DNA of 48,297 bases, from contig NZ_PDJV01000021.1 of NCBI RefSeq assembly GCF_004116465.1, forward strand, positions 1 to 48,297, read 5' to 3'. The stretch is from Arcobacter sp. F2176. GTDB taxonomy: Bacteria > Campylobacterota > Campylobacteria > Campylobacterales > Arcobacteraceae. The first letter of the stretch is position 1, and each line of letters begins with the position of its first letter. Positions 18,971 to 27,321 of the stretch are shown piece after piece. Below the pieces are notes generated by a model, which made no database searches, had not been told where the DNA came from, and saw nothing but the letters and a program-made list of their open reading frames with translations. The position numbers were made by a program, and so were the translations under genes.

Positions 18971-19649
18971 TTTGATATATCCATACTTTTGTTTTGTGAT
19001 TATTTTTTTCTATCACAATAAAATCACTTTTTATAGAAATTATTTTTTCTCCATTTACTTTTTCTCCTATTTTGTACCACTTATTATTTACTAAAACAGT
19101 GCTATTAATAATTGCATCAATTTTTATATCTTCTTTTATATCGTTAATAATAAATGTTTCTTTACTATTTATTGTATTTTTTTGATATAAAACTATATTC
19201 TTAATCTCTTGTGGTATTGATTTTTTATAAAATATATCCTTATTATTTAACTCTATTTCTATGTATAAGTTTATTTTATTGTTACCTAGAGTTTTAAAGC
19301 TTAATTTATTAATAGTTATTTTAGAACTATATTTTTCAATAAAATCAATAACAGCTATACTCTTTAAAAAATCATCTTCAATTTGTAAAAAAACTTTTTT
19401 AGGTGTAATTTTTATATTCTTAACATCTAGTTTTTTATGTTTTATTTCTTCTTCTAAATCATAAATAAAATCAAATAATCTTAATTTTTTTTCTTTTTTA
19501 ATAATATTTACTTTTTTTATATTTTGATATTCATTTATTTGACTAAATGAGTAAAAAAGATAGATAAAAGAAATAGTAAGAAATAAAGGAAGAAAATAGA
19601 ATAAAGTTCTATATTTGCTATTAAAAAACAAATGATGCATTAATCTCAT
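18954..19649 (-). CDS. PilO/PilP-like bitopic assembly protein of the T2SS-like operon
   Basis: A 231-aa protein with one membrane helix (about 14-33). A helical stalk follows, then a small ferredoxin-like periplasmic domain. The C-terminal strand-rich segment WYKIGEKVNGEKIISI looks like the GspC/PilP homology region. This order suggests a combined PilO plus PilP-type subunit linking inner-membrane and secretin parts. It overlaps its neighbours on both sides (29 nt and 17 nt). The family call rests on position and topology rather than strong motifs. Confidence 0.6.
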   Translation of the reverse strand: MRLMHHLFFNSKYRTLFYFLPLFLTISFIYLFYSFSQINEYQNIKKVNIIKKEKKLRLFDFIYDLEEEIKHKKLDVKNIKITPKKVFLQIEDDFLKSIAVIDFIEKYSSKITINKLSFKTLGNNKINLYIEIELNNKDIFYKKSIPQEIKNIVLYQKNTINSKETFIINDIKEDIKIDAIINSTVLVNNKWYKIGEKVNGEKIISIKSDFIVIEKNNHKTKVWIYQNEYTR

Positions 19650-20487
19650 AGCCCTCCTTTGTTTTAAAAAATGAATTTATTTTTTTATTTTTATAAGGTT
19701 GAATAAAAGTATAAAAGTCCTCTCTATTTTTAGCAAAAAGAGTTATTGTTAAACTTTTTTTATTAAAATCAAACTTTGATATTTTTATATTATGTTCTTC
19801 CAATGTGGAAAATAAACTATTCATTTTAAAATATAAACTTTTACTTTTTGGAATTATTTTGTTTTGTTTTGTTTTATTATTCTGGATTAATTGAAGTTCT
19901 TTTTTATTAGATTCTTTTTCATAATAAGTAAAACATAGAAAAGATAAACATAAAAAAAGTAGTGAGAATAGATATAAGTAATAAAACTTTAATTCATTGT
20001 TATTATGAATATAAGATAAATCTGATGTAATTATTTTTTTATTTTTATAAGCTTGTAACTCGTTATTCTCAATATTTATTACTTCATCATAATCAAATAA
20101 AAATCTTTTTTTGATATACACTTGGATATCTTGATTTTGAAGTTCATTTTCTATTTTCTGAAAGTAATAAAAATAGGAATTCTCAAACAATAATAAATAA
20201 TCTTGATAATAAACGAGAACTCTTTTATTACAAAGTTTTTTAGTTTTGATATACTTAATAATTAATTCAATTATAAATACTGCATTATTCTTATTTTCAT
20301 AAAAACAGACAAAATACTCATTTGAGTATTTTAAGTAAGTGTAAAAGATTTTGTGATTTTTTTTAAAAGTAGTTTTTTCTTTCAAATTATGAAAAATAAA
20401 CTTTTCAAGGTTTTTATTTAAAATTTCTTCTGAAACTTTAATTATATTTGAATAAGTAAAATCAAGACTTATAATATTTTGTATCAT
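19621..20487 (-). CDS. PilN/GspL-like bitopic assembly protein, first gene of the T2SS-like operon
   Basis: A 288-aa protein with a cytoplasmic N-terminal part of about 165 residues, one membrane helix (about 168-188) and a short periplasmic domain of about 100 residues. This is the topology of GspL or of a PilM-PilN fusion. No nucleotide motif is obvious in the N-terminal part. It starts the operon whose later members are the PilO/P-like, ATPase and F proteins. No secretin or pseudopilin gene lies in the window, so these must be elsewhere or lost. Confidence 0.55.
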   Translation of the reverse strand: MIQNIISLDFTYSNIIKVSEEILNKNLEKFIFHNLKEKTTFKKNHKIFYTYLKYSNEYFVCFYENKNNAVFIIELIIKYIKTKKLCNKRVLVYYQDYLLLFENSYFYYFQKIENELQNQDIQVYIKKRFLFDYDEVINIENNELQAYKNKKIITSDLSYIHNNNELKFYYLYLFSLLFLCLSFLCFTYYEKESNKKELQLIQNNKTKQNKIIPKSKSLYFKMNSLFSTLEEHNIKISKFDFNKKSLTITLFAKNREDFYTFIQPYKNKKINSFFKTKEGYEINASFVF

Positions 20488-20584
20488 TTGAGTATTCCAT
20501 AATAAATTATATTATTATGAAACTTAAAAATAACAAAACTGTTTCATATTAGTTATCACACAATAACTAATATGAAATTTTTAA

Positions 20585-21466
20585 TCAATCTATATCGTAT
20601 CCCAGCTCTTTTAAGCCTTCTCTGTTTTTAGTCCAGCCTTTTTTAATAGAAACAAATAGTTCTAGGAAACATTTTTTACCGGTAAGTTTTTCTATTTTTT
20701 CTCTGGCATCTTTCCCTATTCTCTTTATTGCAGTTGCACCTTTACCAATAATCATACCTTTTTGAGTAGATTTTTGTACAATTATTGTAGCTTTTATTAC
20801 ATCAACATTCTTTTTCTCTTCAACTTTGTTTATTAAAACATCTGTTTCATAAGGTATCTCATCAGAAATATTTTCGAAAATTGACTCTCGTATAAACTCT
20901 TTAAAAATATCTCTTAAGTGTTCAGTTGTCAAAATCTCTGGATCAAACAAATAAGGGTGTTCAGGAAGATATTTTACAACTACATCTAAAATATCTGCAT
21001 GAGTTGTTGCTTTTTTTATTGATACTGGTATGATTGATTCATATTTATCAGAAAATTTTTCATACTCTTTCATTTTTGCTAAAACTTCTTCATTTGAGAC
21101 AAAATCTATTTTTGTAAGAAGTAAGATATGTTTTGTATTTTTTTTGTTTTTTTCTAAAAAAGCCTCATAATGAGAAACTTGATCAGTAACTGGTGCTAAA
21201 AATAAAATCAAATCGCAATCACCCATTGCTTTTAGTGCTTCATCAAGCATAAATTGATTTAATAGTTTTTCTGTTTCATGAATTCCTGGAGTATCTACAA
21301 ATATAACTTGGTCATCTTCATGCATAACTATTATATTTGATCTTTTTCTTGTAGCATTTGCTTTATGAGAAACCATCGCAATCTTTTCACCAACTAACCA
21401 ATTTAGTAGTGAACTCTTCCCTGCATTTGGTCTTCCTACTACTGATACATATCCGCATTTTGTCAT
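20585..21466 (-). CDS. era: Ribosome-assembly GTPase Era
   Basis: A 293-aa Era. G1 is GRPNAGKSS (residues 11-19), followed by G3 DTPGIHETE and G4 LLTKIDF. The C-terminal KH domain has GMIIGKGATAIKRIGKDARE. It binds the 3' end of 16S rRNA during 30S maturation. Length is normal. The segment upstream of its start holds an orphan copy of the yifB 3' end, implying that era and yifB were once direct neighbours. Confidence 0.97.
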   Translation of the reverse strand: MTKCGYVSVVGRPNAGKSSLLNWLVGEKIAMVSHKANATRKRSNIIVMHEDDQVIFVDTPGIHETEKLLNQFMLDEALKAMGDCDLILFLAPVTDQVSHYEAFLEKNKKNTKHILLLTKIDFVSNEEVLAKMKEYEKFSDKYESIIPVSIKKATTHADILDVVVKYLPEHPYLFDPEILTTEHLRDIFKEFIRESIFENISDEIPYETDVLINKVEEKKNVDVIKATIIVQKSTQKGMIIGKGATAIKRIGKDAREKIEKLTGKKCFLELFVSIKKGWTKNREGLKELGYDID

Positions 21467-21535
21467 TTTATCCCTTTGTAATCAATACGAAGTTTTCCTT
21501 CGTAAAATCTAATTTTTTCGCATTATACAATAATT

Positions 21536-21680
21536 TTATCTTTTTCTGAAACTAAGCGCCTCAAAAATATGTTCTTTTTTTATATTTACACTATTTTCCA
21601 AATCAGCAATCGTCCTTGATACTTTTAAAACTTTGTTAATACTTCTAAAAAATAGTAAATAGTTTGTCATTGATAAATTT
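21536..21680 (-). pseudogene. Orphan duplicate of the 3' end of yifB
   Basis: About 145 bp align without gaps to 25730-25874, the 3' end of the intact yifB gene. The first ~110 bp differ at one position, and the rest diverges progressively. In the minus frame it still reads FRSINKVLKV, then SRTIADLENSVNIKKEHIFE and ALSFRKR with the same TAA stop. The 5' part of the gene is absent. The copy abuts the era upstream region and a possible IS terminus, so it is a rearrangement scar. Confidence 0.9.
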
Positions 21681-21687
21681 ATATATA

Positions 21688-21722
21688 TAAAGACTGTTCA
21701 GAGTTTTGTGTCATTGCACTGT
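21688..21722. mobile_element. Possible solo terminal inverted repeat of an IS256-like element
   Basis: AAGACTGTTCAGAGTTTTGT (21690-21709) followed by GTCATTGCACTG begins exactly where similarity to yifB ends. It resembles ends of IS256-family elements, which often contain GTTCAG...TTTTGTGTCA. No transposase frame and no partner repeat is visible in the window. If correct, an IS insertion truncated the yifB copy and was later lost. Confidence 0.3.
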
Positions 21723-21800
21723 AGTATTAAGGTTCAATAGTCGTATATTAATAACTTTTAAGTACTTATTTTATATTAAGTCTAAAATTACAAATGTGTA

Positions 21801-21824
21801 CCCGTACATAAATTTATGCACGGG
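21801..21824. terminator. 24-bp near-perfect palindrome downstream of the SQR operon
   Basis: CCCGTACATAAA pairs with TTTATGCACGGG with one mismatched pair (A-C). It lies 29 nt after the DUF1641 stop on the minus strand. There is no long T-run after it, so it may be a terminator of the SQR operon or a protein-binding site. Confidence 0.45.
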
Positions 21825-21852
21825 CTTAATAGACAGTTATAAATTATACTTA

Positions 21853-22206
21853 TTAGAGTTGTTTTCCAATACCTTTTGTTAAATTTAACATAAACGCTAA
21901 TCCCCTTCTTGTATCTTCGTCTTTCATTAGTTTTAATAAACCAAATAAGGAAGGTACTTCATTTTTAGCATTTTCTCTTTTTGCATGACGTACAGCATTT
22001 TCAGTTATAAAACCTGCGGTTGCCATATTATCAATTGATGTTACCATCTTTTCAACCATTGGAGTTGTTGTCATTTCAATTTGATCAGATACTACTGCTA
22101 ATAAATCAATTAAATTATTCAATCTACCAGTTTGAACTAACATAGTCATTTGTTCTTCGATTTTTTGCATCTCTGCACTTTTTATTACTTTTACTTCTTC
22201 ACTCAT
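21853..22206 (-). CDS. DUF1641 protein, partner of SQR-like flavoprotein
   Basis: A 117-aa soluble helical protein. The core (MTMLVQTGRLNNLIDLLAVV and GLLKLMKDEDTRRGLAFMLN) is typical of DUF1641. The family often sits beside sulfide:quinone oxidoreductases or formate-dehydrogenase genes; its molecular role is not established to my knowledge. Here it follows the SQR-like gene by 9 nt and is surely co-transcribed. The start ATG has AGGAGAAAG upstream. Confidence 0.85.
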   Translation of the reverse strand: MSEEVKVIKSAEMQKIEEQMTMLVQTGRLNNLIDLLAVVSDQIEMTTTPMVEKMVTSIDNMATAGFITENAVRHAKRENAKNEVPSLFGLLKLMKDEDTRRGLAFMLNLTKGIGKQL

Positions 22207-22215
22207 AACTTTCTC

Positions 22216-23403
22216 CTATAACATACCTCGAGCAGCTGCCCAATATAAACCTTTATTAAAACCTAATCTTACGAAACTCCCTAATTTACTACAAGGTGTG
22301 GGTTTAACATCTTCTTCATAGTCATACCATAAAGGCATACCACAAGAAAGTCCCATTTGTGCAACAGCAATTACTTTACCATCATAAGACTCTGTAGGGT
22401 ACCCAAACCTAATTTCAGCAGCAATATTATCGGCAACTACATCAGTTTGATTGTGAATTGTCCCTCCTGCTTTTGAAACAGATAAATCAACTGTATCGCC
22501 TAAAGTATAAACATTGTCTAAACCTATTACTTTTAAGCTCTCTTTATCTGTAGGAAGCCAACCTTCATTATCTTTTGCTTTTGATAAGCCAGAATCCCTT
22601 ATAACTTTTGCTGCAATAAAAGGTGGAGTTGACATTAAAATATCAAATTCTATCTCTTCCCCTTCTTCAGAATATGCTATTTTCTTCTTTGGATCCACTT
22701 TATTTAAGGTAAATGATGTTTTATGTTTTACATTAATACCATCAAAAATCATTGGTAATACATTTGATGTCGGAACTTGTAAAAATAATCCATCTACTAC
22801 AGATTGTGCCTTTTTTGGATATGTATATACAATTTCAACATCATCTCTAACACCTCTTTCTGTTAAATAATCATGTAACATCATTGTTGTTTCAATAGGT
22901 GCAATTCCACATTGATGTGGAATATTTTCAGTTTTAGGAAAACTAACTGTAACTAACACTCTACCTTTTTTAAGTTTCTCAAACTTTTTAGCAATTTTTT
23001 TAGCACCTTCGTAAGTATAAAACCAATCTCCCCCCTCTTCAAGACCAGGAATTCTATCAGGTGCTACTTCACAACCTGTTGCAAGTACTAAATAATCATA
23101 TACATATTTTTTACCACTTTGAGCAACAACACAATTATTTTTTGTTTGAATATCAACTGCTGCATCCACATGAAAATTAATCTCAGGCATAAGAAGACTT
23201 TTTTGTTCTCTTATAAATTCATTTCCAGCTGATTTATGAAAAGCAACATACATAGCTCCTGGTCTATAAACATGCTTTGATGAATTTGAAATCATTGTAA
23301 TTTCTATTTCATCTCTGTCAATCTCAGGCATTAATTTTTTTGCTAAATTATTTGCGGTCATTGTTCCAGCAGTACCGCCACCAACAATAAGAATCTTTTT
23401 CAT
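22216..23403 (-). CDS. FAD-dependent oxidoreductase, probable sulfide:quinone oxidoreductase
   Basis: A 395-aa flavoprotein. The N-terminal dinucleotide motif is VGGGTAGTMTANNL (residues 7-20), and the second FAD motif is NVYTLGDTVDLS in the C-terminal half. Three Cys fit the SQR redox pattern: Cys111 (ATGCEVAP), Cys165 (HQCGIAPIE) and one in GLSCGMPLW. SQR oxidises sulfide to polysulfide and feeds electrons to the quinone pool at the inner membrane. Genes for DUF1641 (downstream) and a two-component system (upstream) share its direction. A different NAD(P)H or flavocytochrome-type role cannot be ruled out. Confidence 0.85.
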   Translation of the reverse strand: MKKILIVGGGTAGTMTANNLAKKLMPEIDRDEIEITMISNSSKHVYRPGAMYVAFHKSAGNEFIREQKSLLMPEINFHVDAAVDIQTKNNCVVAQSGKKYVYDYLVLATGCEVAPDRIPGLEEGGDWFYTYEGAKKIAKKFEKLKKGRVLVTVSFPKTENIPHQCGIAPIETTMMLHDYLTERGVRDDVEIVYTYPKKAQSVVDGLFLQVPTSNVLPMIFDGINVKHKTSFTLNKVDPKKKIAYSEEGEEIEFDILMSTPPFIAAKVIRDSGLSKAKDNEGWLPTDKESLKVIGLDNVYTLGDTVDLSVSKAGGTIHNQTDVVADNIAAEIRFGYPTESYDGKVIAVAQMGLSCGMPLWYDYEEDVKPTPCSKLGSFVRLGFNKGLYWAAARGML

Positions 23404-23498
23404 TTTTCACTCCTTACAACGTATGTAAAATATTGTAACAAAGCAAAACAAGGCAAATATAAGGTTTATATAAGATTTATATAAGGTTTTAAAATATG

Positions 23499-24182
23499 TT
23501 ATGAAAGATTTATTCTATATCCTAAACCTTTTAAGTTCTCAAAGAGTTCACTGTATAACTTTTTACGTAAGCCCACTATTACCATACGTATTGCATCAGG
23601 GGTTGCTTGTTCTTCCCAAATACTTTGTTCTATTAATTCTAAGGAGATAAACCCTTGTTTATTTTTTAAAAACAATTCCAATAAAAGCAACTCTTTTTTA
23701 GTAAGTTTTATTAACTTTGATTCTTTAAAAAGCATCTTTTTTAAATGGTCATATATAAAACCTCTACCTAAATTTACAGTTTCAATAATTTCATTACTAT
23801 TTGGCATATGAGAAGATATTGCAAAAAGTAATTCATCTATATCAATAGGTTTTTTTAAATAAAATTGAACTCCTGAATCAACTGCACGATTTAAATATGG
23901 AACAGCATTAAAAGCAGTCATTGTTATTCTCATGGTTTGAGGCGATATTGAAGCAAGTTTTTTCAAAAAAGTTAATCCATCAATCTGAGGCATTTGTATA
24001 TCCGTCAATACAATATCTGTTTTATTTATATTAAATTTTTCCAAAGCTTCTAAAGCATCACAAGCAACATATACTTCTTTAAAATAAATACTAAGAACTC
24101 TTTTTAACCACTTTAAAGTACTTTCATCATCTTCAACTATTAATATTGTATGAGATTGTAAACGAGAATATATTTTTTCCAT
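23499..24182 (-). CDS. OmpR-family response regulator
   Basis: A 227-aa regulator. The receiver domain (about 11-125) has acidic pocket Glu17-Asp18-Asp19, phospho-acceptor Asp61 in VLTDIQMPQ and Lys in YLKKPID. The C-terminal winged helix (about 150-227) includes LTKKELLLLELFLKNKQGFIS and IRMVIVGLRKKLY. It starts 1 nt after the kinase stop and 95 nt before the SQR-like start, so it is the likely regulator of that operon. Confidence 0.92.
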   Translation of the reverse strand: MEKIYSRLQSHTILIVEDDESTLKWLKRVLSIYFKEVYVACDALEALEKFNINKTDIVLTDIQMPQIDGLTFLKKLASISPQTMRITMTAFNAVPYLNRAVDSGVQFYLKKPIDIDELLFAISSHMPNSNEIIETVNLGRGFIYDHLKKMLFKESKLIKLTKKELLLLELFLKNKQGFISLELIEQSIWEEQATPDAIRMVIVGLRKKLYSELFENLKGLGYRINLS

Positions 24183-24183
24183 T

Positions 24184-25650
24184 TTACTCTTTCCCTTTTG
24201 GTAAAAATAGAGTAAATTTTGTGCCTTTATTTTGATTTTTTACACTTAATCTACCCTTCATATGATGTTCAATTATAACTTTCGACATATATAACCCAAT
24301 TCCACTACCTTTTTCTCTTGTACTAAAATATGGGTCAAATATTTTTTCAAAATATTTTTTATCAATTCCTCCACCATTATCTAAAATAGTTACTTTATTT
24401 TCAATATTTGTAGAACTTATATCAATATGTACATATCCATTTGTCACTTCTTTCTCTATGATTGCCATCATTGAATTATGAACCATATTCATAATAACTT
24501 GTCTAAATTCATTTGGGAAGCCTAAAACATCTAAAGTAGTATTCTTACTTACTACTATTTTTATATCAATGTTATTTAATTTTAGTTGAACATTAATAAG
24601 TCTTATTGCATCTTTAATATTTTTTAGCAAATTAAAAGTCTCTTTTTGTTTTGATATTCTAAAAAATTCTGAAAAGTCATCTATTGTTTGGGACATATAA
24701 TTAACTTTTTCCATGATTTCTAATTCTATCTCAAAAAGAAGCTCTTTATTTATCTCTTGTGCATTAGAAATATGTCTTAGTCCTTGAACTATAATGCCTA
24801 AGCCATTTAGAGGCTGTCTCCATTGATGAGCAATAGAATCAATCATCTCTCCCATAGCTGCAAGTCTTGATTGGTGGCACATAACTTCATATTGTTCTGT
24901 TCTTTTTGCAACTTCTAATTCGACTTGTCTTTTTAACTCTTCTTGGTATTTTATGTCATCCGTAATATCAGAAGTTATCATTACAATTGTATTTGTTATT
25001 TTTACATAACTAAGTGACATACTAGCATTTATATGTTCCCCAGATTTTGAAACGCATACTTTTCTAAAGTTTACAACACTTCCTTCTTTTATAGCTTTTT
25101 CTACTGCTGTTTCAGATGCTTTTTTATACTCTTCTGAGGATAATGATATGCATGATTCTTTATATAGTTCTTCCATTGTATAACCCATCATTTTTTGAAA
25201 GAAATTATTTGCATATAAAAACATACCATTTTTATTTAATATTGAAATTCCATTTGCAGCTAAATCAAAAACAGCTTGTAATTCCTCTTTTTTAGAAACT
25301 AAATCATGCATACTTTTTTTAAGTTCATTTTCCACATTGGAGTATTTAGTAATATCAAAAAAGTATAAACCTCCTAATTCACTATTAGGAATTTTTTGAA
25401 AACTAACTTCAAAACTAATTCCTTCCCAATAAATATTTATACTTTCTTCTTCTTGGTTTATTAAAGGTTTTAATAAATTATAGTTATTCTTAGAAAAGAG
25501 TTTATTCAATTTTTTATTTTTTACAGAGATATTAAATAATTCAAGCTGTTTACCACAACTTTCTACGATTTTTTCATTATTATCAATAAGTAAAATTATA
25601 GTTTTTGGTATTTCATTTAAATTTGCTAATTTCGAATCTCTAAATATCAT
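24184..25650 (-). CDS. Cytoplasmic PAS-PAS sensor histidine kinase
   Basis: A 488-aa kinase without membrane helices. A divergent first PAS-like region (about 12-105) is followed by a PAS domain with VFDLAANGISILNKNGMFLYAN (about 130-235) and a coiled coil. The H-box is RLAAMGEMIDSIAHQWRQPLNG with His275. The ATPase domain has DNGGG and GSGIGLYMSKVI. It pairs with the downstream regulator (1-nt gap). A soluble location suggests an internal cue such as sulfide, redox state or respiratory flux; this is inferred from the SQR-like target. Confidence 0.92.
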   Translation of the reverse strand: MIFRDSKLANLNEIPKTIILLIDNNEKIVESCGKQLELFNISVKNKKLNKLFSKNNYNLLKPLINQEEESINIYWEGISFEVSFQKIPNSELGGLYFFDITKYSNVENELKKSMHDLVSKKEELQAVFDLAANGISILNKNGMFLYANNFFQKMMGYTMEELYKESCISLSSEEYKKASETAVEKAIKEGSVVNFRKVCVSKSGEHINASMSLSYVKITNTIVMITSDITDDIKYQEELKRQVELEVAKRTEQYEVMCHQSRLAAMGEMIDSIAHQWRQPLNGLGIIVQGLRHISNAQEINKELLFEIELEIMEKVNYMSQTIDDFSEFFRISKQKETFNLLKNIKDAIRLINVQLKLNNIDIKIVVSKNTTLDVLGFPNEFRQVIMNMVHNSMMAIIEKEVTNGYVHIDISSTNIENKVTILDNGGGIDKKYFEKIFDPYFSTREKGSGIGLYMSKVIIEHHMKGRLSVKNQNKGTKFTLFLPKGKE

Positions 25651-25729
25651 GTAAACTCCATGGATATATTATAAAAATCACTATATCATAGATTGATAAG
25701 ATTAACATAAAGAATTGAAGAGAAACAAA

Positions 25730-27238
25730 TTATCTTTTTCTGAAACTAAGCGCCTCAAAAATATGTTCTTTTTTTATATTTACACTATTTTCCAAATCAG
25801 CAATCGTCCTTGCTACTTTTAAAACTTTGTTAATACTTCTAAAAGAGAGTGAATAATTTGTTGTTGCTAAATTTAAAATATTCTCACAAGTAGAATCCAA
25901 TATACAATACTTATTGATATCTTCATCTTTTAATTTTCCATTTAAATCACTCTGCCCTCTTTGCATTTGGATTTTAAAAGCATTTAAAACCATTTCATGC
26001 ATTTTTCTTGAACTTATATCTGCTTTATCATCATAATTTACCTCCGTCATTGTCACAAAAATATCAATTCTGTCACAAAAAGGATCTGATAGTTTTGATT
26101 TATATCTTGTGATTTCTAATTCATTACATCTACACTGTTTTGTAGCACTTAATAAATTGCCACAAGGACAAGGATTCATGGCACATGCAAATAAAAACTT
26201 TGTTTCATAATTTGTTTTTGAATTTACCCTTGAGATTAATATTTTATTGTCTTCTAGTGGTTCTCTCATTGATTCAAGTATAGCTTTTGGGAAATGTGGA
26301 AGTTCATCAAAGAACAATATCCCATTATTTGATAGAGCTATTTCCCCTATTTTAGAATTAATTGTACCTCCTCCAAATATTGATGCTCTTGTTGAAGTAT
26401 GATGTGGAGACCTAAAAACCGTACTTGCATCAAAGTTTGGCTCAATCAAATTGAGTGAATCTAATTTTGCTTTTTCTAGTATTTGTTCAACTGTTTGTGG
26501 TGGCATAATGTATTGTAACCTTTTTATTATCATAGACTTTCCACAACCAGGACTTCCTTCAAATATTATATTATGGTTACCACTTACAGCAATTAAAGCT
26601 GCCCTTTTCGCTACTTTTTGTCCTTTTACATCCAAAAAATCCAACATATATTTTTTGTTATAATAAAATTGTTTGTTTTTTATAAACAAAGTATTACAAG
26701 ACATTGTATATGGAGGAACTTTATACTGTTCTTTCTCTTTAGAATTAAAAAACATAATTGTATCATTTAAATTTTTTACACTATATACACTTATATTAGG
26801 AATCATTGCAATTTTATCTTCAATAGATTTTGGTACTAATACATTTAGTTTATCAACTTTTTTTGCTAAAGATAATATTGAAGGGAAGATGGAACTATTT
26901 TCTTTTAGTGTTCCATCAAGGGCTAATTCTGCAAAAATATAAAAATCATCAAATTTTACTTTGGTGTCATATAAAGCTACAAGTAATGCAATTGATAAAT
27001 CAAAATGAGTACCATTTTTATTTATATCTGAAGGTGAAAGATTGATAGTGATTTTTTTAGGTGGAAACTTAAAATCATTTGTTAATAAAGCAGATTTTAC
27101 TCTATCTTTTGACTCTTGAATAGAAGAACTAGCTAATCCAACTATTGAAAAACTAGGTAATCCTTTTGTAAATGTAGCCTCAACATCCACACAAATTGCA
27201 TCCAATGACTCTAAAGTAGCACTTTTGATAGTTTTCAT
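25730..27238 (-). CDS. yifB: YifB/ComM-type Mg-chelatase-like AAA+ ATPase
   Basis: A 502-aa YifB. The N-terminal Lon-protease-like domain covers about 1-165 (CVDVEATFTKGLPSFSIVGL). The AAA+ core has Walker A EGSPGCGKSMIIKR, GEIALSNNGILFFDELPHF as Walker B, and a zinc-type Cys cluster CAMNPCPCGN...CRC. The C-terminal Mg_chelatase_C domain ends ALSFRKR. ComM orthologues are hexameric branch-migration helicases acting in natural transformation, which fits the nearby T2SS/competence-like genes. Its last ~48 codons are duplicated at 21536-21680. Confidence 0.95.
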   Translation of the reverse strand: MKTIKSATLESLDAICVDVEATFTKGLPSFSIVGLASSSIQESKDRVKSALLTNDFKFPPKKITINLSPSDINKNGTHFDLSIALLVALYDTKVKFDDFYIFAELALDGTLKENSSIFPSILSLAKKVDKLNVLVPKSIEDKIAMIPNISVYSVKNLNDTIMFFNSKEKEQYKVPPYTMSCNTLFIKNKQFYYNKKYMLDFLDVKGQKVAKRAALIAVSGNHNIIFEGSPGCGKSMIIKRLQYIMPPQTVEQILEKAKLDSLNLIEPNFDASTVFRSPHHTSTRASIFGGGTINSKIGEIALSNNGILFFDELPHFPKAILESMREPLEDNKILISRVNSKTNYETKFLFACAMNPCPCGNLLSATKQCRCNELEITRYKSKLSDPFCDRIDIFVTMTEVNYDDKADISSRKMHEMVLNAFKIQMQRGQSDLNGKLKDEDINKYCILDSTCENILNLATTNYSLSFRSINKVLKVARTIADLENSVNIKKEHIFEALSFRKR

Positions 27239-27321
27239 ATAAAATCCATATAATAATTATTTTATTTATTATATGTAATTTTATATTAATTTTTTTGTAA
27301 TTAAAATATTTATTTAATATT

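Noticed and set aside
21486-21504. Hairpin TACGAAG/CTTCGTA upstream of era as terminator
   Set aside because: It is a good 7-bp stem but lacks a T-run on the minus strand and lies in the era leader. I could not decide between terminator and leader structure.
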